Positions 47,870 through 59,238 of a DNA stretch of 64,000 nucleotides are shown in pieces. A program made the translations under genes and the position numbers. Source of the stretch: Rhizobiaceae bacterium (GTDB lineage Bacteria > Pseudomonadota > Alphaproteobacteria > Rhizobiales > Rhizobiaceae); NCBI GenBank assembly GCA_014238155.1, contig JABABQ010000063.1, positions 124,001-188,000 on the forward strand. The letters are read 5' to 3'. Every line of letters starts with the position of its first letter. Position 1 is the stretch's first letter. Below the pieces are notes generated by a model. It ran no database searches, was not told the DNA's origin, and was given only the letters and a program-made list of their open reading frames with translations.

Positions 47870-49017
47870 GCAAACCCCTGAAAATCTATCTCGTGCTTGG
47901 GGAAGAATCCGGTGATAAGCTCGCTGCCGATCTGACACCTGCGTTGCAGGCACAGGCACGGAATGCAGGACTAGAGGTCAGCTTTTCTGGACTTGCCGGC
48001 CACCAGATGACCCAACAGGGCATGACATCTCTGTTCGACATCAAAGACATCGCAGTTATGGGATTCTCAGCCGTGCTGGCCCGTCTGCCAAAAATTGTGC
48101 GCCGGGTTTATCAAACCGTTTCCGATATCGTTGAAGACCAGCCAGATGTGATTGTACTAATCGATAGCCCGGATTTTACGCACGCGGTGGCAAAAAGAGT
48201 GCGCAGGCGTCTGCCGAATGTTCCTATCATCAACTACATTTGCCCAAGTGTCTGGGCCTGGCGCTCCGGGCGGGCAAAGAAAATGTCAGCATATGTCGAT
48301 CATGTTCTGGCGATTTTACCGTTTGAACCTAATGTCTTGAAAGATCTCGGAGGGCCTGACGCCACCTATATCGGTCATCCCCTGGCCCGACAAATTTCGG
48401 GCACCAAATTGCCAGCCAGTTCCCGCAGAGCTGCCAAGAAATTTGATACATTGTTGATCCTACCCGGCTCGCGCCAAGGCGAAATAAAGCGTATGCTGGA
48501 AATATACGGGAAAACACTGACGATACTGCAAGAGCGCGGCGTACAGTTTCACCCGGTGATTCCAGCAGTTCCGCATCTCAAGCAACAGTTGCAGGATCAA
48601 ACATCCGCCTGGCCAGTAATTCCAGAACTTGTAGACAGTGCTGACAATATGGACACGTTTGCTGGTGCCCGCGCGGCATTGGCAACCTCTGGGACAGTTG
48701 CATTGGAGCTTGCTTTGCACAAAGTCCCCATGATCATGGCTTACCGGCTGGATCCGGTCGGCAGAATGCTGACCAGACTGATTACCACCTGGTCAGCGGT
48801 CCTGCCGAACCATATTCTGGACCGGGTCCTGGTGCCCGAAGAACATAATGAAATGGTCATTCCCGAACGATTGGCGCGGTATCTGGAACGTTTGCTGGCT
48901 GACAGCCCCGAACGCTCAAGCCAGCTGAAGGGCTTTGATGAACTCGTAAAAGCCATGGAAACCAAACAGCCGCCAGGAGAACTGGCGGCCGAAATCATTT
49001 TGCGTCACGTAAAGTAG
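47866..49017 (+). CDS. lpxB: lipid-A-disaccharide synthase
   Basis: Glycosyltransferase (family 19) that joins lipid X and UDP-diacylglucosamine. 383 residues with GEESGDKLAADL at the N-terminus, YICPSVWAWRSGRAKKM in the middle, LPGSRQGEIKRM at the nucleotide site and TSGTVALELAL towards the end. The ATG overlaps the lpxI stop. Last gene of the lipid A operon; gltA converges on it 43 bases later, without an obvious terminator. Confidence 0.96.
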   Translation: MSKPLKIYLVLGEESGDKLAADLTPALQAQARNAGLEVSFSGLAGHQMTQQGMTSLFDIKDIAVMGFSAVLARLPKIVRRVYQTVSDIVEDQPDVIVLIDSPDFTHAVAKRVRRRLPNVPIINYICPSVWAWRSGRAKKMSAYVDHVLAILPFEPNVLKDLGGPDATYIGHPLARQISGTKLPASSRRAAKKFDTLLILPGSRQGEIKRMLEIYGKTLTILQERGVQFHPVIPAVPHLKQQLQDQTSAWPVIPELVDSADNMDTFAGARAALATSGTVALELALHKVPMIMAYRLDPVGRMLTRLITTWSAVLPNHILDRVLVPEEHNEMVIPERLARYLERLLADSPERSSQLKGFDELVKAMETKQPPGELAAEIILRHVK

Positions 49018-49060
49018 TCAGCGCCGGTTGGTGAGATTTATTCCGTAGAAACCGTCGGTC

Positions 49061-50350
49061 TTAGCGATCTCCAATTTTGACAAAATTCCGTTCTGTAGGG
49101 CCGGTATAAAGCTGACGAGGACGGCCAATTTTCTGTCGTGGGTCCTCAATCATTTCTTTCCACTGAGCGATCCAGCCAACGGTTCTTGCAAGTGAGAACA
49201 AAACGGTGAACATGTCTGTTGGGAACCCCAGTGCTTTCAAAGTGATACCGGAATAAAAATCGATATTTGGATACAGGCCGCGTTCCTTGAAATAGGGGTC
49301 TTCAATGGCGATTTTCTCCAGTTCCATCGCAACATCGAGGATCGGGTCGTCCTTGATTCCCAAAACACCCAGAACTTCATGGGTAGTCTGCTGCATGATT
49401 TTGGCGCGCGGATCATAGTTTTTGTAAACTCGGTGTCCAAAGCCCATCAGACGGAACGGGTCGTTTTTGTCCTTGGCACGTTCGATAAATTCAGGGATTC
49501 GATCGGGCGTTCCTATTTCGTTGAGCATGTTCAACGCCGCTTCATTTGCTCCACCATGCGCAGGTCCCCACAAACAGGCGATACCCGCAGCGATGCAGGC
49601 AAACGGATTGGCACCCGACGAACCCGCCAGACGAACTGTGGAGGTCGACGCATTCTGTTCGTGATCCGCATGGAGGATGAAAATCCTGTCCATGGCACGG
49701 GCGAGAACGGGGTTCACATTGTAGTCTTCGGCGGGAACAGCAAAGCACATGTGCAGAAAATTTGACGCGTAATCCAAATCATTGCGCGGATACACAAATG
49801 GCTGGCCGACGGAATACTTATACGCCATGGCCGCGATAGTCGGCATTTTCGCAATCATCCGCATGGCAGCAATTTCACGCTGTGCCTCGTCGGTAATGTC
49901 GGTTGAATCGTGGTAAAAGGCAGAAAGTGCACCAACGACCCCGACCATGATGGCCATTGGATGGGCATCGCGACGAAATCCGGAAAACAGTTTTGTCATC
50001 TGGTCATGCAACATCGTGTGATTGGTCACGCGAAAGGTAAAGTCTTCCAGCTGATCAGCGGTGGGAAGTTCTTGATAAAGCAGCAGATAGCACGTTTCCA
50101 AAAATGATCCCTGTTCGGCCAATTGGTCGATTGGATATCCCCGATGCAACAAAACACCGGCATCGCCATCAATATAGGTGATGGCACTTTCACATGAGGC
50201 CGTGGATGTGAAACCCGGATCAAATGTGAAGCAGTCAGTGTTTTTGTAGAGCGTTGAAATATCAACTACATCCGGGCCAATAGAACCGGATCGCATGGGA
50301 AAATCATAATTCTCATTTCCAATTTGAAGCGTTGCTTTTTTTTCTGCCAT
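49061..50350 (-). CDS. gltA: citrate synthase
   Basis: Condenses acetyl-CoA and oxaloacetate at the entry of the TCA cycle. 429 residues, the hexameric Gram-negative type. Catalytic regions: [26 protein letters not shown] (His and Arg) and the C-terminal [11 protein letters not shown]. The ATG follows GAAAGGGA. The gene is separated from gltX upstream by 238 bases without a gene, so it probably has its own promoter. Confidence 0.97.
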   Translation of the reverse strand: MAEKKATLQIGNENYDFPMRSGSIGPDVVDISTLYKNTDCFTFDPGFTSTASCESAITYIDGDAGVLLHRGYPIDQLAEQGSFLETCYLLLYQELPTADQLEDFTFRVTNHTMLHDQMTKLFSGFRRDAHPMAIMVGVVGALSAFYHDSTDITDEAQREIAAMRMIAKMPTIAAMAYKYSVGQPFVYPRNDLDYASNFLHMCFAVPAEDYNVNPVLARAMDRIFILHADHEQNASTSTVRLAGSSGANPFACIAAGIACLWGPAHGGANEAALNMLNEIGTPDRIPEFIERAKDKNDPFRLMGFGHRVYKNYDPRAKIMQQTTHEVLGVLGIKDDPILDVAMELEKIAIEDPYFKERGLYPNIDFYSGITLKALGFPTDMFTVLFSLARTVGWIAQWKEMIEDPRQKIGRPRQLYTGPTERNFVKIGDR

Positions 50351-50588
50351 TTTATCCCTTTCAAATATTGTTCCCCACTTGAACCGAAAAGATTCAAGAC
50401 CACCAGAATTACCAGCTGGTTATGGAGCGCCGCAGTGCCCGGCAATATATCAGGGCACATTCGCAAACGGGCGCATCAGACGTTCCTCATGAATAGAGGA
50501 TTTGCCCCACCGGAACAAGACAAGGACCGTGAATCAACCAATTGTGCTTTGGTCGAATAGCAACGAGACAAGTTTGTGAATCAGGGGA

Positions 50589-52022
50589 TCAGGTGACAGC
50601 CTGATCAGAAAGGCGCGCCAGGCATTCTTGCTTGCTCAACACTGCCATGACATCAAATACGCCAGGTGATGTCGTGCGCCCGGTCAAGGCTGCCCTGATT
50701 GGCTGAGCAACCTTGCCAAGTTTGAGATCACGTTCCTTGGTGAATTCGCGCACTTCCTGTTCAATGTTCTCAAGTGTCCAGTCAGACACGGCTTCAAGGC
50801 GCGGCAACAGACCATTCAACACTCTGCGACCCGCTGCCCCATCATTGTCCAAAATTGACTGCGCCTTCTCTTCCATAACCAAAGGCCGTGCGGCAAACAG
50901 AAAACGCCCACCATCAATCAACTCCAGCAGAGTTTTGGCGCGTTCCTTCAATCCCGGCATGGAAGCCAGCAACTGAGTTTCAATTGTCTCCGTCCAGCGC
51001 TGTTGATACCACTCTCCACCTTCAATCTCAGGAAGAATGATCTTGACCTGAGCCAGCAGCCGAGCATCTTCAGCATCACGGATATATTGTCCATTCATGT
51101 TTTCAAGCTTGCTGAAATCGAAACGCGAAGGTGACTTTCCAATACCTTCCAAAGAAAATAAATCACTCAGCTGTTCGGTAGTGAAGTACTCATCATCCCC
51201 ATGGGCCCATCCAAGGCGTACTAGATAGTTGCGCAAGGCTTCAGGCAAATAGCCCATCGCCCGATAGGCTTCAGCCCCGGTCGCCCCGTGACGTTTTGAT
51301 AGTTTTGCACCATCTGGACCATAGATCAGTGGGATATGGGCCATCTGTGGCACATCCCAGTCCAGCGCATCATAGATTATTTGTTGACGTGCTGCGTTGG
51401 TCAGGTGGTCGTCTCCGCGAATAATGTTGGTGACGCCCATATCGTGATCATCCACCACAACGGCCAGCATATAAGTCGGCGTGCTGTCTGAGCGCAGCAG
51501 CACCAGATCATCCAGATCCTTGTTGGGAAAACGAACTTCGCCTTGAACTTTGTCATGAACCACAGTTTCCCCGTCTTGGGGAGACTTGATACGAATAACC
51601 GGATCCACGCCCGCAGGTGCATCTGATTCCGGGCGATCACGCCATCGACCGTCATAGCGGGGAGGGCGCTTTTCTGCTCGCGCCAACGCGCGCATTTCTT
51701 CCAGTTCTTCCTGACTGGCATAACACTTATACGCACGACCGGTATCGAGCAATTGTTGAACCGCTTCACGATGACGCTCAACTCGCGAAAACTGCGAGAT
51801 TGGTTCACCGTCCCAATCGAGCCCCAACCATTTAAGCCCGTCCAGCAGAGCGTCGACAGCTTCCTGCGACGAACGCGACCGATCAGTATCTTCGATGCGC
51901 AATAGCATTTTTCCACCATTTGCCTTGGCATACAGCCAATTGAAAAGCGCAGTTCTGGCTCCACCAATGTGGAGAAAACCTGTGGGAGAAGGCGCAAAAC
52001 GAGTAACAACGGGTGCGGACAT
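50589..52022 (-). CDS. gltX: glutamyl-tRNA synthetase
   Basis: Charges tRNA-Glu (and possibly tRNA-Gln, for later amidation by GatCAB, as usual in the group). 477 residues. The HIGH-type motif is [18 protein letters not shown] (HIGG at 18-21) and the KMSKS-type motif is KLSKR ([10 protein letters not shown]). The frame opens at 52133, but the ATG at 52022 ([13 protein letters not shown]) gives the family start. It diverges from comEC over about 150 bases. Confidence 0.95.
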   Translation of the reverse strand: MSAPVVTRFAPSPTGFLHIGGARTALFNWLYAKANGGKMLLRIEDTDRSRSSQEAVDALLDGLKWLGLDWDGEPISQFSRVERHREAVQQLLDTGRAYKCYASQEELEEMRALARAEKRPPRYDGRWRDRPESDAPAGVDPVIRIKSPQDGETVVHDKVQGEVRFPNKDLDDLVLLRSDSTPTYMLAVVVDDHDMGVTNIIRGDDHLTNAARQQIIYDALDWDVPQMAHIPLIYGPDGAKLSKRHGATGAEAYRAMGYLPEALRNYLVRLGWAHGDDEYFTTEQLSDLFSLEGIGKSPSRFDFSKLENMNGQYIRDAEDARLLAQVKIILPEIEGGEWYQQRWTETIETQLLASMPGLKERAKTLLELIDGGRFLFAARPLVMEEKAQSILDNDGAAGRRVLNGLLPRLEAVSDWTLENIEQEVREFTKERDLKLGKVAQPIRAALTGRTTSPGVFDVMAVLSKQECLARLSDQAVT

Positions 52023-52175
52023 GCCTAGAAGCTCAATTGGGTTGGAAGATTGAAGGTGTTGCCCCTTTAGCACAGGATTGCAATCATACAAGCCAAACTG
52101 CGACACCAGTGCCTGTTGATGCACATTGCGCATGAAATGTGATGGCTTCTGGAATTAGAGGGAAAAGAGAAGGCG

Positions 52176-54569
52176 ATGAAGCGCCTTGCGGCAAAGTTTC
52201 GACGATCAGAAAAACCGAAGTCCGATTTGTGGACGCCGGTATCCGGTGATGACGCTTTAGATCGTTTGCCCGACCAATATGATATCGATGCATCGAGCCA
52301 ACAAAAGGGTCTGGCGACGGCGCCAGATTCCAACTTTCCGGTAACCGCACCGGCCGGATTGTCACGATTTCAACTTCGGTTGGATTACTTCGCACAATCG
52401 ATCTGGGATTGGGTTGCCCAACAATTGCATCTGGAGCAAGCGCAACGGGGCGGGTTTTTGTGGATACCTGTATTAATAGGCAGTGGTTGCGCGGTGTATT
52501 TTATTTTGCCCCGCGAACCCTGGCCGTTAGCATTTCCGCTATTGACCATGCTGTTGGCAGTTCTGTCCTGGATGATGAGGCGGATCAGAATTCTTCCAAT
52601 CTGCCTCGCCTTGATGCTGATCGCAGGGGGCGTAAGTCTGACACAATTGCGCACACTTTCGCTTTCCACCGTCATGCTTGAACGCAGTTTGATTACTACA
52701 ATCTCCGGTCGGGTTGTGAGAACCGAGCCACGACCAAATGGGCGCGTGCGCTATACAATATCGGTACTGCATATTGACGGTATTTCGCCGTCGCCAGCAC
52801 AGGTGCGTCTCACCGCCCGTCAGAGAGATCATTTGTTTGAATATGGCGATGTGATCTCGGGGCGAGCGCGACTGGCGCCGCCACCCGGACCGGCTCTGCC
52901 TGGTGGCTATGATTTCCGGTTCTTCTCCTGGTATGCTGGCATAGGTGGTTCGGGGTTCTTTCTTGGAACACCCACATTGATTCAACCAAAAACGGCGAAC
53001 AATTGGTTGATCCAGACCTGGGCAGCCGTGACGAGAGAACACATAGCAAACCTGCTGAGACGGGCGCTTCCTCCTCACTCCAGTTCATTAGCCACAGCCT
53101 TGATTGTTGGCGAGCGAAGCCGGATTGATGAAGCGACCAACGAAGCGCTGCGACGATCAGGTCTGGCACACATTCTGGCTATATCGGGATTGCATATGGC
53201 GCTGGTGACACTGACGGTCGTTGGTGGGGTTCGATTGATTCTGGCCGCTGTTCCGGCGCTCGTATTGCAACGCCCAGTTAAGAAAATTGCCGGATGTTTT
53301 GGTCTGGTCAGCGCCACAATTTACTTGATGCTGTCGGGGGCAAATCTGTCCACGCAAAGAGCCTATATCATGGTTGTCGTGCTGTTGCTGGCGACGTTGA
53401 TGGATCGGCGAGCGCTGACGATGCGCAATGTGGCTATTGCTGCGCTGGTGGTTTTATTCATGGCTCCCGAGGCCGTTTTGCAACCGGGGTTTCAGATGTC
53501 ATTTGCTGCGGCTGCCGCATTGATCGCCGCTTTTGAATGGATAGCGCAGCGCGACTGGAAGCAAACGCAACCAGCACCCGGCAGCCGGTCTTCAGACATT
53601 AAACGCAAGGCAGCCCGCCATATTTCAGGTTTGGTGTTGGTTCCGTTGATTGCCGGACTGGCCACCGGGCTTTATGCCGGTTTTCACTTTTACCGCGTCG
53701 CACCGCTGGGCCTGTTGGCCAATGTTCTGGCAATGCCCGTAGTGTCGCTGGCCGTCATGCCACTGGCTTTGCTCAGCGTTATTCTTATGCCTTTCGGGCT
53801 CGAACAACTAACCCTGACACCCTTGAGCAGCGCTTTGGAACTGGTCGTCACTATCGCAAAATGGGTGTCAGAACTTAGTACGTCAAAACCATTGGCCGTG
53901 ATTGGATCAACAGGACAATTGGAATTGTCTACCTTACTACTTGGAACTCTGGGACTCATAATCGTAACCCTGTCCAGATCCCGATTAAAGCGGTTGGCCA
54001 TACCTTGCTTTATGGTGATGGTTGGTTTCGCGGTCTCTCGTCAACCCCCCGATTTTATCATTTCCGAAAACGGTCGGCAGGTGGGAGCCCTGGGAGCTGA
54101 AGGGGTTCTTGTCTTATCCCGGCCAAATGCTGAAAAATTTACAACCAAAATTTGGCGGCAAGCCTATCGTGCGCCGAATTCCGTGGAACTGGATAAACAC
54201 CACAACAACAATCTGTCGCGCCGCTGTGACCCCTATGGATGTGTGCTGAGAAAGTCGAATACCGTAGTTGCTCATATTCACAACACGGCGCGACTGACCC
54301 AGGACTGCTTAATGGCGGACATCATCGTCGTCCCCTACGACGTACCGTGGGCATGCCAGTTTTTGCCCGCCAAACAACGTCCGGTTGTTATCGAGGCCAG
54401 TTCCCTCAGGCGGACAGGTGCCCTGGCAATCTTGGTCCACGATACAAAAGACAGTATCTCAAACCATCAATATGGGCCGTTCGTGGAGGCAACGGGTTCG
54501 GCAAACATCCACGATCAGCTGTATCGAATACGACGCGCAAGAAATGATTCTATTCGACCGTGGAACTAA
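52176..54569 (+). CDS. comEC: ComEC/Rec2 family protein
   Basis: Inner-membrane channel for single-stranded DNA uptake in competent bacteria. 797 residues: a cytoplasmic N-terminus, the DUF4131/OB region (about 90-280), and the multi-span competence domain (about 290-620) with SGLAHILAISGLHMALV and LSGANLSTQRAYIM. The C-terminal part (from about 625) keeps no HxHxDH metal motif, so the hydrolase-like domain looks inactive or lost, as in other Rhizobiales. AGAGAAGG precedes the ATG. No other uptake gene is in the window, so competence itself is not shown. Confidence 0.88.
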   Translation: MKRLAAKFRRSEKPKSDLWTPVSGDDALDRLPDQYDIDASSQQKGLATAPDSNFPVTAPAGLSRFQLRLDYFAQSIWDWVAQQLHLEQAQRGGFLWIPVLIGSGCAVYFILPREPWPLAFPLLTMLLAVLSWMMRRIRILPICLALMLIAGGVSLTQLRTLSLSTVMLERSLITTISGRVVRTEPRPNGRVRYTISVLHIDGISPSPAQVRLTARQRDHLFEYGDVISGRARLAPPPGPALPGGYDFRFFSWYAGIGGSGFFLGTPTLIQPKTANNWLIQTWAAVTREHIANLLRRALPPHSSSLATALIVGERSRIDEATNEALRRSGLAHILAISGLHMALVTLTVVGGVRLILAAVPALVLQRPVKKIAGCFGLVSATIYLMLSGANLSTQRAYIMVVVLLLATLMDRRALTMRNVAIAALVVLFMAPEAVLQPGFQMSFAAAAALIAAFEWIAQRDWKQTQPAPGSRSSDIKRKAARHISGLVLVPLIAGLATGLYAGFHFYRVAPLGLLANVLAMPVVSLAVMPLALLSVILMPFGLEQLTLTPLSSALELVVTIAKWVSELSTSKPLAVIGSTGQLELSTLLLGTLGLIIVTLSRSRLKRLAIPCFMVMVGFAVSRQPPDFIISENGRQVGALGAEGVLVLSRPNAEKFTTKIWRQAYRAPNSVELDKHHNNNLSRRCDPYGCVLRKSNTVVAHIHNTARLTQDCLMADIIVVPYDVPWACQFLPAKQRPVVIEASSLRRTGALAILVHDTKDSISNHQYGPFVEATGSANIHDQLYRIRRARNDSIRPWN

Positions 54570-54574
54570 TATAA

Positions 54575-55282
54575 TTAATGATAACTGCGAACTAGGCCGA
54601 CAAGCTTACCTTGTACATCAACGCGATCCGGGCCAAATACTCGTGTTTCATAGGCAGGGTTGGCAGCTTCAAGTGCAATATCCTGTCCTTGACGCCTAAA
54701 TGTCTTAAGCGTGGCTTCTTCATCATCTATAAGGGCAACAACGATATCTCCGGGCGTTGCAGTACCGGCTTTTTGAATAACAACTGTATCGCCATCGAGA
54801 ATACCAGCCTCGATCATCGAGTCTCCTTTGACTTCCAGAGCGTAATGTTCCCCACCACCCAGCATTTCCGGTGATACAGTCACCATATGCGTGTTTTCCT
54901 GAATTGCCGATATCGGCGTGCCCGCTGCTATGCGACCCATGACCGGAATACTTGCAAAACCAGGATTATCATCATTGGCGGCGCGTGCGGCACGTGCGGT
55001 TGAATCAGCAACATTTGATGCAGCATTTGTCGTCGCCGAAGTCGCCACCGCCGCAACACTTGCTGCAGATTCGGGCAGTTTCAGAATTTCAAGTGCGCGA
55101 GCCCGATTCGGCAAACGTCTGATAAATCCTCGCTCTTCAAGAGCCGTGATCAATCGATGAATTCCTGATTTGGATTTCAGATCCAGGGCATCCTTCATCT
55201 CGTCAAAAGACGGCGGCACACCAGCCTCCTGAAGACGTTTCTGAATGAACATGAGCAATTGGTGCTGCTTGCGGGTTAGCAT
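54575..55282 (-). CDS. lexA: SOS repressor LexA
   Basis: Represses the SOS regulon until RecA filaments trigger self-cleavage. 235 residues from the ATG at 55282 ([10 protein letters not shown]). The winged helix covers residues 1-65, an Ala-rich linker follows (about 72-103), and the cleavage site A120-G121 (GRIAAGTP), catalytic Ser155 (GDSMIEAG) and Lys193 (EATLKTF) are intact. The linker is longer than in E. coli, as usual in Rhizobiales. A perfect LexA box lies 84 bases upstream. Its stop is 6 bases from the convergent comEC stop. Confidence 0.96.
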   Translation of the reverse strand: MLTRKQHQLLMFIQKRLQEAGVPPSFDEMKDALDLKSKSGIHRLITALEERGFIRRLPNRARALEILKLPESAASVAAVATSATTNAASNVADSTARAARAANDDNPGFASIPVMGRIAAGTPISAIQENTHMVTVSPEMLGGGEHYALEVKGDSMIEAGILDGDTVVIQKAGTATPGDIVVALIDDEEATLKTFRRQGQDIALEAANPAYETRVFGPDRVDVQGKLVGLVRSYH

Positions 55283-55365
55283 GGGTCTATCCGTTCCTGT
55301 CGGCCACCCTGGGCGGGCGGGTGATTCGGTCAACAAAGTGATACAAAACAAGAACAAGTTAGCAT

Positions 55366-55380
55366 GTTCTTAATGTGTTC
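55366..55380 (-). promoter_or_regulatory. LexA (SOS) box of lexA
   Basis: GAACACATTAAGAAC on the lexA sense strand, a perfect GAAC-N7-GAAC, in the same orientation as the two boxes before the small gene at 10214. It falls between a TTGCAG -35-like element and a weak -10 (TAACTT). A further GAAC half-site lies at 55352-55355 on the plus strand. This indicates autoregulation. Confidence 0.85.
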
Positions 55381-55500
55381 TGCAAGTTTTCTCCTTTTGC
55401 CCCCTCAACTTTGCATGGCAGCCATGTGATCTTGGCGTTGGTTTCAACTGGACTGAACAACCAATATTAGGTGCACGAAGACACCTTACCGGATCCTTAC

Positions 55501-55653
55501 ATGTTTCCCTTTCGAACTCGGACGACAAATAAAAGCAAAAACCGCAAGTCTGCTCTACTCAGTTCAATGAGTGGTGTTGATTTGGCCGATATCGGTTTGA
55601 AGCCCGCAGACATTGAGCGTTTGGTAGACAAACTAAGACTGCTGGATCAGTAG
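55501..55653 (+). CDS. small protein with a DUF1127-like C-terminus
   Basis: 50 residues from the ATG at 55501; the frame opens with a GTG at 55471. The N-terminal half is basic (RTRTTNKSKNRKSA). The C-terminal half, VDLADIGLKPADIERLVDKLRLLDQ in part, recalls the L-x-DIGL-x3-DI pattern of DUF1127 (YjiS-like) proteins, which bind RNA or regulate stress responses in alphaproteobacteria. No good ribosome site. It diverges from lexA across the LexA box and ends 22 bases from convergent moeA. Probably real but unproven. Confidence 0.45.
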   Translation: MFPFRTRTTNKSKNRKSALLSSMSGVDLADIGLKPADIERLVDKLRLLDQ

Positions 55654-55675
55654 TTCTGACACCCTCATCGCATTT

Positions 55676-56884
55676 TCAAAGCAGGATGATTTGGCAGGAT
55701 TCACCAGCGGCGCTGGCCGGTGCGAATGCCGGCCTGATCATCAAACACGTCGCGCGGGCCATCAACGTCAGGATTGAGCTGTCCTGATTGTCAAATGGTG
55801 TGACGAAATAGGTGCCGTCTCGTTTCTCGTATGTGGCACGCATATATTCTTCCCTCTGATCGTTCTCTGACAATTCAATATCAAGTATCGCATCAAGGCG
55901 CTCGGCGGTTGCGTCCTGCCCGGTCATCCTGTTGATCAGCGGAACCAGAAAAATCTCGGTGCAAACCAGACTTGATACCGGATTGCCCGGCAATCCCAAA
56001 AATCTTTTCCGATGTTTTCCTTCCATCGATTGCCCAAACATGACGGGCTTGCCCGGACGCATCGCCAATTTCCAGAAATTCAGTTCCACTCCTTTGTCCT
56101 GCAGAGCTTGCGCCACAAGATCATGGTCACCAACCGATGCCCCGCCCAGCGTGACTACGATATCGGCATCCTTTGCAAAGTTGAATTTGTCCTGTAGCGA
56201 AGCAAGCGTATCGCCCGCAATGCCAAGATCCAGCACGTCACCTCCCGCCCGGCGCACTAACTCGGCAACCCCGAAGCCATTGGAGGCTATGATTTGATCG
56301 TCGGCTGGAATTTGACCCGGCAATACCAACTCATCACCTGTGGCAATTATCGCAACCAATGGCTTTTTATGGACCGGCAGTGTGGGAATGTTCATTGCCG
56401 CAGCAAGGGAGATTCGAGACGACGTCAGGCTGTCACCAGCAGATAACAGCACTTGCCCCTTCGAAAAATCGAGACCTGCCGGACGAATATAGCGACCAAC
56501 AATCTCTCCTTTTAAGATTCGCACGCTGTCATGATCACGATGAACATTTTCCTGGATGACGATAGTGTCGGCTCCCAAAGGCACCGGTGCACCGGTGAAT
56601 ATGCGGACACATTGACCCGCAGCTACCGATCCACCAAATCCATGTCCAGCAGCAGATTCACCAACCAATTTGAGCATTGTCGGGCATTTGACGACATCTT
56701 CGGCTCGCACCGCGTATCCGTCCATGGCAGATGCTGCAAAGGGCGGTTGGGTTCGCGTGGCACTCAGATCTTGCGTCAGGATACGTTTACCGGCTTCGGC
56801 CAGTATCACCATTTCGCTATCAGTTTGCTCTACATTGGCCAGAATGCGTTGCAGCGCAGCTTCTACCGACAGCAAACCACTCAT
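55676..56884 (-). CDS. moeA: molybdopterin molybdenumtransferase
   Basis: Inserts molybdate into adenylated molybdopterin. 402 residues with the family motifs [47 protein letters not shown] and [11 protein letters not shown]. The ATG overlaps the moaC stop (ATGA at 56881-56884), so it is coupled to moaC in the ppiD-trpD-trpC-moaC-moeA chain. Confidence 0.95.
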   Translation of the reverse strand: MSGLLSVEAALQRILANVEQTDSEMVILAEAGKRILTQDLSATRTQPPFAASAMDGYAVRAEDVVKCPTMLKLVGESAAGHGFGGSVAAGQCVRIFTGAPVPLGADTIVIQENVHRDHDSVRILKGEIVGRYIRPAGLDFSKGQVLLSAGDSLTSSRISLAAAMNIPTLPVHKKPLVAIIATGDELVLPGQIPADDQIIASNGFGVAELVRRAGGDVLDLGIAGDTLASLQDKFNFAKDADIVVTLGGASVGDHDLVAQALQDKGVELNFWKLAMRPGKPVMFGQSMEGKHRKRFLGLPGNPVSSLVCTEIFLVPLINRMTGQDATAERLDAILDIELSENDQREEYMRATYEKRDGTYFVTPFDNQDSSILTLMARATCLMIRPAFAPASAAGESCQIILL

Positions 56885-57369
56885 GATTGGGAATCAGCCT
56901 TCCAATCGCCGGATTTACCGCCAGATTTTGACAACAGTCGCGTTGGGCCAATTTCCATGGCACGGTCAACAGCCTTTGCCATATCATAGACGGTAAGTGC
57001 GGCAACGCTAGCGGCGGTCAACGCCTCCATTTCCACGCCGGTTTGACCAGCAACCTTGGCCATCGCCTCAATGCGCAGGCCGGGTAGATCTGGATTGACC
57101 TGTATGTCCACTGACACTTTTGTCAGGGCAAGGGGATGGCACAGCGGGATTAATTCGTGGGTCCGTTTTGCAGCCATTATGCCAGCCAGACGCGCCGTGG
57201 CCAGCACATCACCTTTTTTAGCATTACCAGATATAATCAGGTCTAGCGTTGACTGTTGCATCAGCACGCAACTTTCAGCCACCGCAATCCGTTCGGTATG
57301 CGCCTTGTCGGCAACATCCACCATATTGGCGCTGCCATCAGAAGCAATATGGGTGAGCTTGCCGGACAT
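56881..57369 (-). CDS. moaC: cyclic pyranopterin monophosphate synthase
   Basis: Second step of molybdenum cofactor synthesis. 162 residues, normal length, with [31 protein letters not shown] and the conserved [23 protein letters not shown] segment holding the active-site residues. The ATG lies directly after the trpC stop. MoaA, MoaD and MoaE are not in the window. Confidence 0.96.
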   Translation of the reverse strand: MSGKLTHIASDGSANMVDVADKAHTERIAVAESCVLMQQSTLDLIISGNAKKGDVLATARLAGIMAAKRTHELIPLCHPLALTKVSVDIQVNPDLPGLRIEAMAKVAGQTGVEMEALTAASVAALTVYDMAKAVDRAMEIGPTRLLSKSGGKSGDWKADSQS

Positions 57370-58185
57370 CTAGGCGGCACTTGGCCGAGAGGCGGATTTA
57401 TCCAGCAATGCAGCTGTCGCGGCAGCCACATCTGACTGTCGCATCAGGCTTTCACCAATCAGGAAAGTATTGACATCATTCGCTGCCATTCGGGCAAGGT
57501 CTTCGGGTGAGAATAAACCCGATTCACCAATCACAATGCGATCGTTTGGCACTAATGGCGCAAGCAATTCCGTTGTGGTCAGGCTGACATCGAATGTTTT
57601 CAAATTGCGGTTGTTGATTCCCAACAGACAGGAATCCAACTTTAAGGCCCGGTCCAATTCCTCGCGATTGTGAACTTCCAGCAATACATCCATGCCCAGT
57701 TCGAAGGCCGCCACTTCCAGCAGTTTTGCAATATCATCGCTGACAGCCGCCATAATGATCAAAATACAATCGGCACCCCAGGCCCGGGCTTCGTGAACCT
57801 GATAGACGTCGTACATAAAATCCTTACGCAGACAGGGCAGGGCCACGGCATCTCTGGCGGCACTCAAGAATTCAGGCGCGCCTTGAAATGAGGGGCTGTC
57901 GGTGAGGACAGAAAGACACGCAGCCCCACCGGATTGATATGCTTTGGCCAGGTTGGGAGGGTCGAAATCCTCCCGAATTAAGCCTTTTGAAGGGCTGGCC
58001 TTTTTGATTTCCGCTATCAGAGCATATTGATCTTGCTGGTGCTTGGCCCGCAGTGCTTCAGCGAAACCGCGAGGTTTTGAGACGTCGGTAGCACGAGCCT
58101 TCAGGTCGTCCATACTGACCAGCGATTTGGCCTTTTCAATTTCCTGGCGTTTATAAACCCCGATTTTTTCCAGAATATCACTCAT
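57370..58185 (-). CDS. trpC: indole-3-glycerol phosphate synthase
   Basis: Ring closure step of tryptophan synthesis. 271 residues, TIM barrel, with [13 protein letters not shown] at the active site, [21 protein letters not shown] and [12 protein letters not shown]. The frame opens at 58272, but the ATG at 58185 (MSDILEKI) is the family start and overlaps the trpD end by 8 bases (ATGAGTGA). A monofunctional enzyme without a TrpF fusion. Confidence 0.96.
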   Translation of the reverse strand: MSDILEKIGVYKRQEIEKAKSLVSMDDLKARATDVSKPRGFAEALRAKHQQDQYALIAEIKKASPSKGLIREDFDPPNLAKAYQSGGAACLSVLTDSPSFQGAPEFLSAARDAVALPCLRKDFMYDVYQVHEARAWGADCILIIMAAVSDDIAKLLEVAAFELGMDVLLEVHNREELDRALKLDSCLLGINNRNLKTFDVSLTTTELLAPLVPNDRIVIGESGLFSPEDLARMAANDVNTFLIGESLMRQSDVAAATAALLDKSASRPSAA

Positions 58186-59200
58186 TTGACGAACCGTTGG
58201 AAACCTCCACCAGCTTGGCGAGTGCTTTTGCCGCAGCGCCACTGTCAATCGATTCTGCCGCCAATTGCGCACCGGATTTTAAGTCGCCAGCAAGATCGGC
58301 AACCAGCAATCCAGCACCCGCATTGAGCAGGACCATATCGCGATAGGCATTTTTGTCGCCGTCCAACACAGCTTTCAGAGCAGCAGCATTATAGGTTGCG
58401 TCACCACCCTTCAGATCAGCCAGAGAGTGACGACCAACACCTGCATCTTCGGGTTCAATTTCAAAGCTTGAAACAGCACCATCTCTCAATTCAAACACCG
58501 TGCTTGTGCCAGTTACTGTCAATTCATCCATACTGTCGCCATGCACCAGCCAAGCGCGTTCAGAACCGAGGTTTTTCAGCACATTGATCATCGGTTCCAG
58601 CAATGCAGGCGAAAAGGCTCCAACAACCTGTCGCTTGACACCGGCCGGATTGGAAAGCGGCCCCAGAATATTAAACACGGTACGCGTGCCGAGCTCGACA
58701 CGGCTAGGCCCGACAAACCGCGTCGCCGCGTGATGAGCCGGAGCAAACATGAAACCGACGCCTGCCTTCTCAACGCATCGCGCTGTGCCTTCAGCACCTG
58801 TTTCCAGATTAACCCCCAGACTTTCCAACGTGTCAGCAGTTCCGGTTTTTGAGCTGAGGGCACGGTTGCCGTGTTTGGCAACCTTTGCACCCGCGCCAGC
58901 CATGACAATCGCCGAACAGGTGCTGATACTATAAGTACCGGTCTGGGTGCCCCCGGTTCCGACAATATCAACGGCACCTTGTGGCGCATCCACTTTCAGC
59001 ATCTTGTCCCGCATGGTCGAAACTGCGCCGGTGATCTCTTCCACCGTCTCACCCCGAACCCGCAAAGCCATCAGGAACCCACCAATTTGACTTGGCGTAG
59101 CGTCGCCCGACATCATGATGTCGAAGGCGTCTTGCGCCTGTCCACGGGTCAACGATTGTCCCGTCGCAACGATGCCAATGAGGTCTTTGAAATCTGCCAT
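58178..59200 (-). CDS. trpD: anthranilate phosphoribosyltransferase
   Basis: Transfers phosphoribose from PRPP to anthranilate. 340 residues; AGAAGGA precedes the ATG at 59200 (MADFKDLIG). The fold is complete: the [21 protein letters not shown] loop and the HGDSMDELT motif are present. The PRPP-site motif reads [14 protein letters not shown]: the Asp normally in GTGGD is Thr85. In the Sulfolobus enzyme that Asp is reported to affect metal inhibition. Trp genes E and G are not in the window. Confidence 0.94.
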   Translation of the reverse strand: MADFKDLIGIVATGQSLTRGQAQDAFDIMMSGDATPSQIGGFLMALRVRGETVEEITGAVSTMRDKMLKVDAPQGAVDIVGTGGTQTGTYSISTCSAIVMAGAGAKVAKHGNRALSSKTGTADTLESLGVNLETGAEGTARCVEKAGVGFMFAPAHHAATRFVGPSRVELGTRTVFNILGPLSNPAGVKRQVVGAFSPALLEPMINVLKNLGSERAWLVHGDSMDELTVTGTSTVFELRDGAVSSFEIEPEDAGVGRHSLADLKGGDATYNAAALKAVLDGDKNAYRDMVLLNAGAGLLVADLAGDLKSGAQLAAESIDSGAAAKALAKLVEVSNGSSNE

Positions 59201-59238
59201 GCTTTGTCCTTCTGACGTCCCAACTCTCGCCGGTAACG

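Noticed and set aside
50324..50560. 78-codon plus-strand frame in the gltX-gltA gap
   Set aside because: It begins inside gltA, has a Cys/Phe-rich composition unlike a real protein here, and no ribosome site.
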